DNA of 64,000 nt from an uncultured Aeriscardovia sp. (GCA_903789525.1 CAIFER010000001.1:1116001-1180000), one strand, 5' to 3'. Positions 39,160 to 48,658 are shown, counted from the stretch's first letter. A program made the numbers and translations. The notes: generated from the sequence alone by a model not told the origin.

Positions 39160-39888
39160 CTATCGTTTGTCAACAAGCACGACGTGAGTAGGCTCGAGGC
39201 CTGGAGCGACTGGCGCGATTTCAACTCGTGGATGAGATCCATGTTCGCGGTGGATAACTTGCTGCGCTTTAGTAATTTCGACTTGAGCAGACGCGCCTTT
39301 GAGAGCAATGAGTTGGCCACCACGGCGCACTAACGGCATCACCCACGGCGTCAACTTGGTCATACGCGCTACAGCCCGACATGTTACAACGTCGAATTGC
39401 TCTTGACCCTTCAATTCTTCGGCACGGTGACGCTGAACACGCGCATTCTTCAGACCAAGTTCATCAATAACTTCTTGCAGCCACTCGACTCGACGTTCCA
39501 TCGGCTCAATCAACGTAAAGTAATTGTCTGGCAGCATCACTGAAAGAACGATACCTGGGAAACCTGCACCAGACCCCACATCAGCGACACGGAGATGGCG
39601 AATATGATGCTGTTGTGCATAGTGAGAAAGAAACGGAACAAGTGCTGCGGAATTAAGAATGTGACGTTCCCACAAGCGGCCGAGTTCACGCGGGCCGATC
39701 AGTCCTCGTTCAACACCCTCACGCGAAAGTTTCACGTGAAACATTTTTAGTTTTTCCAGAGAGGTGCCGAGAACTTGAGAGAGAAGAGGACTTCCCTCGA
39801 GCTCATCCGTTGGAGAAGATACGTGATCTGATTCAGCTAGTTGCATATCGTTCTCGTCGCTCACAGGAAAGTCCCTTCCCTCTCTCAT
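39160..39888 (-). CDS. rsmG: 16S rRNA (guanine527-N7)-methyltransferase
   Basis: GLIGPRELGRLWERHILNSAAL, VADVGSGAGFPGIVLSV, TCRAVARMTKLTPWVMPLV. Confidence 0.92.
   Translation of the reverse strand: MREGRDFPVSDENDMQLAESDHVSSPTDELEGSPLLSQVLGTSLEKLKMFHVKLSREGVERGLIGPRELGRLWERHILNSAALVPFLSHYAQQHHIRHLRVADVGSGAGFPGIVLSVMLPDNYFTLIEPMERRVEWLQEVIDELGLKNARVQRHRAEELKGQEQFDVVTCRAVARMTKLTPWVMPLVRRGGQLIALKGASAQVEITKAQQVIHREHGSHPRVEIAPVAPGLEPTHVVLVDKR
39728..39743. promoter_or_regulatory. parS-like, 15/16, inside rsmG
   Basis: AGTTTCACGTGAAACA. Confidence 0.75.
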
Positions 39889-39916
39889 CGAATTGACCTA
39901 CTTCTTAATTATTCCC

Positions 39917-39946
39917 TTTGTTGCTTTGTTGCTTTGTTGCTTTGTT
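39917..39946. repeat. 8-bp tandem repeat tttgttgc, about 3.7 copies
   Basis: tttgttgctttgttgctttgttgctttgtt upstream of rsmG. Confidence 0.75.
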
Positions 39947-40121
39947 TTCTTATCCGTTCTCTTATTTGTTCTCTAATCCGTTATTCTCTCATTCGCTTTT
40001 CTCAGTAATTCTTTATTCTCTACCCTTTTCTTTTCTTCTTTTCTCGATCTCTGTGTTCCTTATTACTTATTACTTCCTCACAGCCTCTTACTGATTGCTG
40101 TTCTCCGATGACCTCTGCACT

Positions 40122-41033
40122 TTATTCTTCAGAATCATCTGGATCGTCGAAATCGTCGTCATCAGCGGATTCATCGTCTTCATCCGACAAATCTCCGTCT
40201 TCCGACGACTCATCATCCTCCTCTTCTTCATCATCCTCATCGTCATCATCATCACCATCGTCAAAGGAATCTGCATCAGACGAGGCATCCTCATCGAAAC
40301 TACGATCGTCTCTTAATTCCTCGTCATCGTCACTATCCTCAATGTCCACTTCATCTTCAACGCTCTCATCATCAATATCGTCCGCATCATCTTCTGAGAT
40401 TTCTTCTCTCTCAGCCTTCGGAAGATAAATCGTGACATGACGATGCGGCTCAACACCATGAGAACGCGACTTCAAGCCCTCTTGACGAGCAACATCGTGA
40501 ACAATCTTGCGCTCATATGAATTCATATCCGGCAAAGTGACTGCATTGCCAGTTTCTGAAACATCGTCACACGCATCGAGAGCCATTTCCTTGAGATGAC
40601 GACGTTTCTTTGTCAGATATCCGTCAACATCCAAAATGAGACGCGAGCGCATTCCCGTCTTTTCTTGAACTGCAAGACGTGTCAGCCGCTGTAGAGCTTC
40701 GACAACCTCACCGTTTTCTCCAATGAGACGACGAATATCCGTGTCATCATCTGCCACAATCTGAATCAGTGGACGACCATTACGGACTCCTAATTCAATA
40801 TCACCGTCGTAATCGAGAATATCGAGAAGACCTTCAATATAATCAGCTGCAATATCAGCTTCATGATTGAGTTCATCGAGTGTCTGTTCTTCAGAATCAT
40901 CCCGCTCATCTTCCTGAGTAGGAACTTTTTCTGAACGAAGATCCTCAGCATCATCGCTCATGAGATCTTCGCTGCGATCGTCACCCTCGCGATCAGCATC
41001 CTCTTCATCAAGGTCGGACATATGAACCTCCAT
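40122..41033 (-). CDS. jag: Jag/KhpB-like KH-R3H RNA-binding protein with an acidic C-terminal tail
   Basis: KH-like DIRRLIGENGEVVEALQRLTRLAVQ; R3H-like MNSYERKIVHDVARQEGLKSRSHGVEPHRHVTIY; D/E/S-rich tail. Confidence 0.88.
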   Translation of the reverse strand: MEVHMSDLDEEDADREGDDRSEDLMSDDAEDLRSEKVPTQEDERDDSEEQTLDELNHEADIAADYIEGLLDILDYDGDIELGVRNGRPLIQIVADDDTDIRRLIGENGEVVEALQRLTRLAVQEKTGMRSRLILDVDGYLTKKRRHLKEMALDACDDVSETGNAVTLPDMNSYERKIVHDVARQEGLKSRSHGVEPHRHVTIYLPKAEREEISEDDADDIDDESVEDEVDIEDSDDDEELRDDRSFDEDASSDADSFDDGDDDDDEDDEEEEDDESSEDGDLSDEDDESADDDDFDDPDDSEE

Positions 41034-41063
41034 GCGATTAGTGGCTCCTGTGTTTCCCGCGAT

Positions 41064-41079
41064 TGTTTCACGTGAAACA
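41064..41079. promoter_or_regulatory. parS, perfect, just upstream of jag
   Basis: TGTTTCACGTGAAACA. Confidence 0.95.
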
Positions 41080-41271
41080 TTTCTCGGAAACGTCTTTGAT
41101 CCCTAGTTTCAGAACCCGCCTTTCGTGCTTTCCTACAACTTCAGTCTACTCCACAAAGCGTTGATATTTGAATGAATAAGACGTTCCACTATGCAGAGCT
41201 GATATGCAAACAGATCTGTAGAAAAGAATCACCATATCGATACGCAGTGCAGGGCATAGGAAAGCAAAAGA

Positions 41272-41299
41272 AAAGGGAGGGTATAAGACCCTCCCCTTT
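41272..41299 (-). terminator. Hairpin terminator downstream of yidC
   Basis: gggagggtataagaccctccc with flanking A-run (T-run on the minus strand). Confidence 0.65.
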
Positions 41300-41400
41300 C
41301 AGACGCCCATCACGAAGTGCTCTCGAGCTAAGAAAATTAAAGCTTAGATGGGAATTACAAGAAGTACAAGTAGTACACGTCGTACAGCGAAACTTCTACT

Positions 41401-42405
41401 TCACTTCTTAGCCACTTTACGACGACGGTTATGTCGGCGAACTGGCTGAGCGCGCTGATAACCTGTCTTCTTCCGCTCCTCGGCTTTCTGTTCTGCCTTC
41501 TGCATCGCCTCTTGTTCCAAAGACGGCAGTCCTTCACGCTTCCTGCGTGCTTCCTCACGATCATGATCACGCTTTTGCTTCTTTTCAGCAGCTGGAGATC
41601 CCGGAGTTGGGAAGTTACGAATCTGCCACAGAGACTGGCCAATCGTCCAAATATTGTTCGTGAGCCAGTAAAGCAGAACACCGAACGGTGCAACGACACC
41701 AGAGAAGATATACATCAGTGGGAATAGATATGTCATTGACTGCTGCATGCGCCACTGCCGGCCTTGCATTGCTGTCCGCGGAATATTGACGCGCATATTG
41801 TGGAATTGCATGAACCACATCGTCAGGCACATGAGCACAACAAAGATGCCAATCGTCCATTTTCCAGCACCTTGCGTCGTATTGAATAGCTGAGAAAGCT
41901 TAACGTTGATAAAGACAGTGTTCTCAATTTCGCGAGAAGTTTCACGTGTAAACGCGCCGATCGGCTGCTCTTTACCAATTGCAATCATCGACATCTTGTA
42001 CAGCACGTTGTACAGCGCCATGAACACAGGTGCCTGAATTATTGATGGCAAGCAAGAAGAGTAAGGGTTAGTGTGATGGTCATGATACAGCTTCTGCATT
42101 TCGCGTGACATTGCTTCCTGACTTGCCATGTCACGCTTGCCCTTATATTTCTGCTGGATTTTCGCAAGCTCAGGCTGAATAACCTGCATATCAGTCATTG
42201 ACTTCATCTGCTTATTAAACAGAGGGAAAATGCAGGCACGAACAGTGAATGTCAAGAAAACAATGGCAAGGCACCACGCATAACCGGAGCCATCAGGCAT
42301 GCGGAAAAGGTTGACAAACAGCCAGTGCCAAATCCACATCACCCAGGAAATCAGCCATTCCAGCGGCCATAAAAGCGTGTAGAAAAAATTGACGAATCCC
42401 ATCAC
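41401..42405 (-). CDS. yidC: Membrane protein insertase YidC
   Basis: FFYTLLWPLEWLISWVMWIWHWLF, QPELAKIQQKYKGKRDMASQEAMSREMQKLYHDHHTNPYSSCLPSIIQAPVFMALYNVL. Confidence 0.93.
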   Translation of the reverse strand: MMGFVNFFYTLLWPLEWLISWVMWIWHWLFVNLFRMPDGSGYAWCLAIVFLTFTVRACIFPLFNKQMKSMTDMQVIQPELAKIQQKYKGKRDMASQEAMSREMQKLYHDHHTNPYSSCLPSIIQAPVFMALYNVLYKMSMIAIGKEQPIGAFTRETSREIENTVFINVKLSQLFNTTQGAGKWTIGIFVVLMCLTMWFMQFHNMRVNIPRTAMQGRQWRMQQSMTYLFPLMYIFSGVVAPFGVLLYWLTNNIWTIGQSLWQIRNFPTPGSPAAEKKQKRDHDREEARRKREGLPSLEQEAMQKAEQKAEERKKTGYQRAQPVRRHNRRRKVAKK

Positions 42406-42710
42406 TCAGCTCCAGACAGCGTTCTCAGAAAACTTACCCTTATTCTGTTTCCTCAATTTTTGCTTATTTTTCGAGGATCCCAGTGCAAGTCTTATGGTGT
42501 GCGCCTTTGTAAATTCGCTTCTGACGTATACGAGGGCATTTTACCGTAAGCCATCTATGACAGACTGATCCGACCGCATTCAGAGAGACGTGCATTCCCT
42601 ATCGCTGTGTTGTGTACAGATATTTTGATGTGTAGCTATGTTGATGTGTTGCTGAGTTGCTATGTTGACGTGCCGATGCACTGCTGTACTGATACTGATG
42701 TGCCGATGTA

Positions 42711-43097
42711 CTAATCATGTTGTACCGGCAAATGATGACTTTCGTGATTATCCGAAAGGAATCCTTCCCGTGTCAAGATCGGTTCTGTAGTGGGATTCTC
42801 GTGAGCTCGCGACCACCGAAAACGATAGAAAAGCGAGTATTTGTGCGGGACATCGTCGATTCCGCCTTCCGACCACGGTTGACAACGAAGAAGTCGTAAC
42901 AGACCTAGGAGACCACCCCGAAAGAATCCAAATCGGCGAATTGCGATCTCCATATATAAGGAGCATGTTGGATAGTATTTGCATCGCCGTGGGAAAAGCG
43001 GAGAAATGCGCACGTGATACCACTGCAAACAGTGAAATGCCATGCGTGACAACAATGACGGGTTTTCCCCATGACAATGTTTCACGTGAAACATTGT
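42711..43097 (-). CDS. yidD: Membrane protein insertion efficiency factor YidD
   Basis: MTMFHVKHCHGENPSLLSRMAFHCLQWYHVRISPLFPRRCKYYPTCSLYMEIAIRRFGFFRGGLLGLLRLLRCQPWSEGGIDDVP. Listed ORF extends to 43355, but the upstream part overlaps rnpA; start approximate. Confidence 0.8.
   Translation of the reverse strand, partial: TMFHVKHCHGENPSLLSRMAFHCLQWYHVRISPLFPRRCKYYPTCSLYMEIAIRRFGFFRGGLLGLLRLLRCQPWSEGGIDDVPHKYSLFYRFRWSRAHENPTTEPILTREGFLSDNHESHHLPVQHD
43078..43093. promoter_or_regulatory. parS, perfect, at the start of yidD
   Basis: TGTTTCACGTGAAACA. Confidence 0.95.
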
Positions 43098-43122
43098 CAT
43101 CTGTACTGCCATTCGCTCTGCT

Positions 43123-43632
43123 TCATTCCGCTGTTGATTGGACATGATGAACAGTCTGACATGCGGGAGAAGAATGCAAGCGTGAGTGAGATTGTGGATG
43201 AGGTTGAGACTGTGACTGGGATTGAGTATGAGATTGCGAGAAAGATTGTGGTTTTGCTTGGGGCTGCGACTGAGAACGAGCAAGACGCTTGGAAATACGA
43301 GTAAACAATTGCTGTACTTGCTGGTCAAGTGAAGAAAACTGAGTAAGAGCGGCACTACGTTTTGCGCGAAGAATCACATCGCATCCAGCCGGAAGAAGAT
43401 GCTCATACTGTCGTCCTAACGCCCGGAATTGCCGCTTAATGTGATTACGAACGACAGCATGCCCGACTGAATTCGAGACGGCAAGACCTAACCTTTTTTC
43501 AGTTGGATCCGCTTTCATCTCTGTAGAACGCCATGCATAGTGAGCCACAATATCGGCACTTGTCACACGTTGACGGCGACGGAGAACGTCAATAAATTCG
43601 CGATGACTCTTCAGTCTCTGCACCGGAACCAA
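43123..43632 (-). CDS. rnpA: Ribonuclease P protein component with a Q/S-rich C-terminal extension
   Basis: RLKSHREFIDVLRRRQRVTSADIV, KRLGLAVSNSVGHAVVRNHIKRQFRALGR. Confidence 0.9.
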   Translation of the reverse strand: MVPVQRLKSHREFIDVLRRRQRVTSADIVAHYAWRSTEMKADPTEKRLGLAVSNSVGHAVVRNHIKRQFRALGRQYEHLLPAGCDVILRAKRSAALTQFSSLDQQVQQLFTRISKRLARSQSQPQAKPQSFSQSHTQSQSQSQPHPQSHSRLHSSPACQTVHHVQSTAE

Positions 43633-43727
43633 CCTTCAACAGTTGAAACGAAGGGCAATAGTTTTCACACAGGTAAATACATAGGAAAAGCATGATGCCG
43701 GGTTTCTTGTTTCACGCTCACCAACAA

Positions 43728-43743
43728 TGTTTCACGTGAAACA
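43728..43743. promoter_or_regulatory. parS, perfect, between rnpA and rpmH, closest to oriC
   Basis: TGTTTCACGTGAAACA. Confidence 0.95.
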
Positions 43744-43911
43744 TTCACTAGTTTTGTGGAACTCGACTTCATGCTTTTCTGGAAAAAATGATTCTCATTG
43801 ACAATCAATTAAATGTGCGCACAACTGCCAATAAGAATTTTCCGCACTTCACCGTCACTCAATTATTGGAAAATCAAAGAAGTGTAGAAGAGTGCTCAAG
43901 CACTCAAACAC

Positions 43912-44046
43912 TCAGGCACTCAGAGTCTTGCGGCCCTTAGCACGACGACGATTAATCAGTGCACGACCAGAACGAGTGCGCATACGCTCACGGAAGCCAT
44001 GCTTCATGTGACGACGGCGATTATTCGGCTGGAATGTCCTCTTCAT
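43912..44046 (-). CDS. rpmH: 50S ribosomal protein L34
   Basis: Reverse-strand translation [44 protein letters not shown]; 44 aa, below the ORF-track cutoff. Confidence 0.95.
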   Translation of the reverse strand: MKRTFQPNNRRRHMKHGFRERMRTRSGRALINRRRAKGRKTLSA

Positions 44047-44288
44047 AGTAATTACTCCTACTAATTAACCATATGGTTTTGCCATGTGTGACGAGCTCAT
44101 GGCATACGTGTCCAAAATACACGAGAAAGAAGACTTTAGGGTTCTTTCAACTGAAGGAAACAGAAGAGAGCAGAAGAAATAAAATACCCTTTTACTCGCT
44201 ATTTCACTTACTATCTCACTTTTATTTAAATTGCATTGAATCTCATTGAAGTCTCATCTCAATTCAAGCTAAATCACACGCGTGTAAG

Positions 44289-44536
44289 TAATCCACAATT
44301 GTGGATAAAGATGTGGATAACTTGTGCTTCAACGGTGGGTAACAAGTGGAAAACTCACAAAGTTTTCCACAATAGTGGATAACTTTGTGATCAAATACAA
44401 GACATTTTATGCTCACGTGCTTTTTCTTCATCCTTTGTCTCGACTGATGAGCATCCCTAAATTACATTCATGTCGTTTAAATCCACAGGTCATCTGTGGA
44501 TAAGTGGATAACTTTGTCACCTCAAAATGTGGATAA
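44289..44536. other. oriC part 1: DnaA-box cluster upstream of dnaA
   Basis: Perfect TGTGGATAA at 44300, 44312, 44495, 44528; 8/9 boxes at 44289 (TAATCCACA), 44374 and 44503 (AGTGGATAA). Confidence 0.85.
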
Positions 44537-44634
44537 CTTGTCATCAGTATGCACGACAATTTCAGAATTGCCATCAATGTGAAACTGATGTGCAGATTAA
44601 ACTGGCTGATTACTAGCTCAGAAAGGCGGAAGCG

Positions 44635-46665
44635 ATGAACGAGGGTCCGATTGCTCAAGCTCAGAAATTGTGGACGCAAGCCCGCAAGCTTGTCATTGAG
44701 CGGAATCCTGACCTCACCACCCGCCAAACGAGCGTCATCATGAGCATTCGTCCCACGATGGCGATGGATAATTTCATTGTTCTTAGCGTTACCAACACGT
44801 CGAGCCGTGAAATTATCGAAAATCAGCTTGACCGTCCAATTCGGGATGCACTGTCGCGTGCTGCCGGAATGGATATGACGTATGCGATTCGCGTAAAAGC
44901 AGAAAGCCCTGTTCAATCGGCGCAAACACAGCAATCACAACAATCACGGTCGATAGATCAATCAACTCAGCCAGTTCAACCAAATCAGCCGGTTCAATCA
45001 GCCCCGGTAGTGCAATCAACCCGATCAAATCGGCCAACTCCGCGAGTGCAATCAGGTCAAGTAACTCAACCAGTTGCGAGAGCAGAATCAGCAGAACCAG
45101 CGGAATCAGCTGGGTCACCCGCACAATCAAGGGCATTCGAACAGCAAAATCCGTCACAGACAACCTCATTGCATCGACCGATCTCCCCTGCTCTGCGACA
45201 AGATCAAGCGCAACTTTCTGAAGAGCAAGTCCAGTTAAAGCAGGTTCAAGCCCAGCAGGCTCGCCAAGCACAAGAAGAGCGGAACGAAGTCGCCTATCGC
45301 GAAGCTGAAACTCCGCAGACTTCTACTCAGACTCCGCAAATGTCTACTCCGACTCCTCAAGGCAGTGGTCTTCCTTCAGCGCCACTCACGATGCCGCGCG
45401 GAATTCGGCGCGATCCGGAAACACAACTCAATCCTGACGATACGTTCGATAATTTTGTCCCTGGTCAGAACAGTCGTTTTGCGCGTGCAGCAGCACTGTC
45501 TGTCGCCGAGCAGCCTGGTTATAGCTTCAATCCACTTTTCATTTGGGGAGATTCCGGTCTAGGAAAGACCCATCTTCTGAACGCAATCGGCAATTATGCA
45601 TTGTCACTATGGCCAAAATTGAAAGTCCGGTACGTGAGCTCCGAACAATTCACGAACGAATTCATCGAAGCAGTCCAAAACTCTAGTGGTTCCAACGGTT
45701 CCGTGAAGGCTTTCAATCATCGCTATCGGGACGTCGACATGTTGCTGATTGACGATATTCAGTTTTTGGGTGGCAAGATCGGCACGTTGGAAGCATTCTT
45801 CCATACGTTTAATGCGCTTTATAGCGGCCACAAGCAGATCGTCATCGCTTCAGATGTTCAGCCGCGAGATTTGAAAGGTTTCGACGAGCGCATCACCTCT
45901 CGCTTTGACATGGGTCTGACAGTTGATGTGCAACCGCCAGATCAGGAGACGCGTATCGCTATTTTGCGGATGAAATTGCAGAATAGCACGACAAAACTGA
46001 GCGTCCCAGATGAAGTACTTCAACTCATCGCCCAAAAGGTCACCGATAATATACGCGAATTGGAAGGCGCACTGACTCGCGTGCTGGCAATGGCGAGCCT
46101 GAACAATCAGCCGGTAACGATGCAGTTGGCTGAGCAGACACTGCGCGATTACTTCATTCAATCCGTTGAAGTGACGCCGACTGACATCATTACTCGGACT
46201 GCATCCTTCTTCGACCTCGATTTCAACGATCTCGTCGGAGCAAAGCGTGCACACAAAATCGCAACGGCCCGACAGATTGCAATGTATTTGTGCCGCGAAA
46301 TGACGGGCCTTTCACTCAGCTCGATCGGCGAGATTTTTGGTGGACGCGATCATACGACCGTCATCCACGCATATCAGAAGATCAGCAATGAGATGGCTCA
46401 AAAGCGTGAAATTTATAACAATGTCACGAATTTGAGCACGCAACTCAAGCAAGGTCAGCAACAGACTGCATCCGCGAGCGCCTCCGCTTCTCCGTCATCG
46501 ACAGGGCAGGATGCATCCCTGATGTCGCTCGATAATGGTTCTCAAATGAACTATTCCGCAAGCGCAGACATGGGAGATGCGCAGACTTCTTCCCGTTCAT
46601 CGCGATCTTCACGGACTCGGCGCGCTCATCACAGTCATTCGGCGCGCAAGAACTCGAACAACTAG
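44635..46665 (+). CDS. dnaA: Chromosomal replication initiator DnaA
   Basis: NPLFIWGDSGLGKTHLLNAIGNYA, MLLIDDIQFLGGK, IGEIFGGRDHTTVIHAYQKI. Confidence 0.97.
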   Translation: MNEGPIAQAQKLWTQARKLVIERNPDLTTRQTSVIMSIRPTMAMDNFIVLSVTNTSSREIIENQLDRPIRDALSRAAGMDMTYAIRVKAESPVQSAQTQQSQQSRSIDQSTQPVQPNQPVQSAPVVQSTRSNRPTPRVQSGQVTQPVARAESAEPAESAGSPAQSRAFEQQNPSQTTSLHRPISPALRQDQAQLSEEQVQLKQVQAQQARQAQEERNEVAYREAETPQTSTQTPQMSTPTPQGSGLPSAPLTMPRGIRRDPETQLNPDDTFDNFVPGQNSRFARAAALSVAEQPGYSFNPLFIWGDSGLGKTHLLNAIGNYALSLWPKLKVRYVSSEQFTNEFIEAVQNSSGSNGSVKAFNHRYRDVDMLLIDDIQFLGGKIGTLEAFFHTFNALYSGHKQIVIASDVQPRDLKGFDERITSRFDMGLTVDVQPPDQETRIAILRMKLQNSTTKLSVPDEVLQLIAQKVTDNIRELEGALTRVLAMASLNNQPVTMQLAEQTLRDYFIQSVEVTPTDIITRTASFFDLDFNDLVGAKRAHKIATARQIAMYLCREMTGLSLSSIGEIFGGRDHTTVIHAYQKISNEMAQKREIYNNVTNLSTQLKQGQQQTASASASASPSSTGQDASLMSLDNGSQMNYSASADMGDAQTSSRSSRSSRTRRAHHSHSARKNSNN

Positions 46666-46811
46666 GAATAATCTGAATCGTGAATCATCGATAAGCGGTT
46701 CCTCACATATCGCGAATACAGCAAGTGCAGTAACCGAATAATTACAGAGAGATCATTGTGCTCATTTCTGAGTCTATTTATGAGCTGATTTACTCATACG
46801 CTACTAAAAAG

Positions 46812-46920
46812 TTATCCACAGCTTTATGCACAAATGTGGATAAACTCCGTGGATAAGTGCTCTTTTTCAGTTGATAAGTAGTGGACAGTCAGTGCATGAA
46901 AATCGTCATTTTGTGGATAA
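46812..46920. other. oriC part 2: DnaA-box cluster between dnaA and dnaN
   Basis: TTATCCACA at 46812, TGTGGATAA at 46835 and 46912, CGTGGATAA at 46849. Confidence 0.75.
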
Positions 46921-47527
46921 TTTTGAAGCACTTTTGAGGGCTGTGGAAAACCTGCGAGTTATACACAATCGACGCACATCCAATTCACTCTTGCGAATCA
47001 CCGCAAAGCCGCATCAATACGGCGCTTCGAGCATTCATCGACTTTTCCACATGCTTTATTGTTGTTGTTTTACTACTTAACCTTGCGTAATAGGAAATAA
47101 AACATACAAGTTGAGTTCCCATCCAACACAGTGCTCAGTTCACCTTTCTGCAACTCACTTCACAACACACAACGAAGAGATACAAAGTACAAAAGAAAAT
47201 AGTGAGAACGGCGTAAAATCAAAGCATCTGCTGGATTGGGTGCTTTAAAGCGTCCACTAACTGACACACTTACTGCGCAGACATATTTTGTGTTCGATTT
47301 TGTTCGTTTGAACGAGTCGAATAATAGTGTGTCACTTACGGTATAAGCCGTACAAATTCGAAACAGAATCTTTCACGCTGATCTCTCAGGGTTATCCACT
47401 TAATCTTCTGCTCGCGAGCCGTTCTCTCATCGTCATTCTCGCCGATCCGTCCACCTCGACGCACGGCGCTGTAGCAAATAACTTTGTCCGATAAACTTGA
47501 AGACAGGTAGAGGAAAGGACCGATCCC

Positions 47528-48655
47528 ATGAAGATCCAAGTAAACTCCGAAGCGCTCTCGGATGCCGTCAACTGGGCGACACAAGTGATTCCGCCAAAAA
47601 CGGCGGCGCCGATCCTTGCTGGAATTAAGATTCAGGCGTCCGAAGGTCAGCTTCAGCTTTCTGCGTTTGACTACGAACGGTCGGCACGTCTGACAATCGA
47701 TGCTTCTGTCGATGAAGAAGGAACGATTCTGGTGCAAGGCAAGCTTCTGGGCGAGATTGCGAAGAATCTTCCTGCAGAGAATACAACGCTGGAGACAGAA
47801 GGTAGCCGTCTGCACATCCAGTCAGGTCCGTCTTCTTCGTTTAATCTCCAGCTCATGCCGACTGACGAGTATCCGGACATGCCAGCCGTTCCACAGAGCA
47901 TCGGTCAAGTGGATGGAAAGACATTCGTAGAGTGCATTAATCAGGCGTGCGTGGCGATCGCGCGTGATGAAGTTCGCCCTGTTCTGACCGGCGTTCACAT
48001 GCAATTCAAGGGTGACCAGGTCATTCTGAGCGCGACTGATCGGTTCCGTTTGACGCGCACAACGTTTACATGGTCACCGTCATCGCCTGATCTTGATACG
48101 CAGGCGCTCGTTCGTGGCGATATCCTTCGCAACTTGGCACGGTCTATTGATACAGCTCAAAATGTGGTTATCGGGCTTGATCAGAAAGACGGAAAACTGA
48201 TCAGCTTTGACAATAATGGGCGTGTGACGACCGTCCAGCTCATTGATGGTCAATTCCCTGCCGTCGATCGGCTCTTTGCAGACAGCTATCCAGTGCAGGC
48301 TACGATCGATCGCCGTCAGCTGCTGAGCGCACTTCATCGTGTCTCGCTTGTCGCCGAACGCAATGCTCCGATTCGCCTCGCTTTTGAGAAAGACAAGGTT
48401 CGTCTGTCGGCAGGAACAGCTGATGAATCACAGGCTTCTGAAGTTTTGCCTGTCACTCTTTCGGGAGATCCGATCACCGTCGCATTTAATCCTGGTTATC
48501 TGACGGAAGGATTGTCTGCAATCAGCGAGCCTTTCGCGCGCATTAAGATGACGACAGCGGTGAAGGCTGTGGAATTTAACGGTCAACAAGAAAAAGACGA
48601 TGATCCGTCACTCTCCTACCGGTATCTGCTCGTTCCTATGAGGTTCACTGACTAA
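47528..48655 (+). CDS. dnaN: DNA polymerase III beta clamp
   Basis: MKIQVNSEALSDAVNWATQVIPPKTAAPILAGIKI, C-terminal YRYLLVPMRF. Confidence 0.96.
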   Translation: MKIQVNSEALSDAVNWATQVIPPKTAAPILAGIKIQASEGQLQLSAFDYERSARLTIDASVDEEGTILVQGKLLGEIAKNLPAENTTLETEGSRLHIQSGPSSSFNLQLMPTDEYPDMPAVPQSIGQVDGKTFVECINQACVAIARDEVRPVLTGVHMQFKGDQVILSATDRFRLTRTTFTWSPSSPDLDTQALVRGDILRNLARSIDTAQNVVIGLDQKDGKLISFDNNGRVTTVQLIDGQFPAVDRLFADSYPVQATIDRRQLLSALHRVSLVAERNAPIRLAFEKDKVRLSAGTADESQASEVLPVTLSGDPITVAFNPGYLTEGLSAISEPFARIKMTTAVKAVEFNGQQEKDDDPSLSYRYLLVPMRFTD

Positions 48656-48658
48656 CAC

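Noticed and set aside
41938-41953. parS-like AGTTTCACGTGTAAAC in yidC
   Set aside because: Only 12/16; the right half is shifted, so ParB binding is doubtful.
42600-42716. Low-complexity tgttgatgtg... tract between yidC and yidD
   Set aside because: Highly degenerate; no consistent unit to call a repeat array.
43071-43304. 77-aa plus-strand ORF starting MTMFHVKH
   Set aside because: Antisense to rnpA/yidD; generated by the parS palindrome.
47299-47325. gttcgtttgaacga palindrome upstream of dnaN as a LexA box
   Set aside because: Arms are in the reverse order (GTTC...GAAC), not the GAAC...GTTC SOS consensus.
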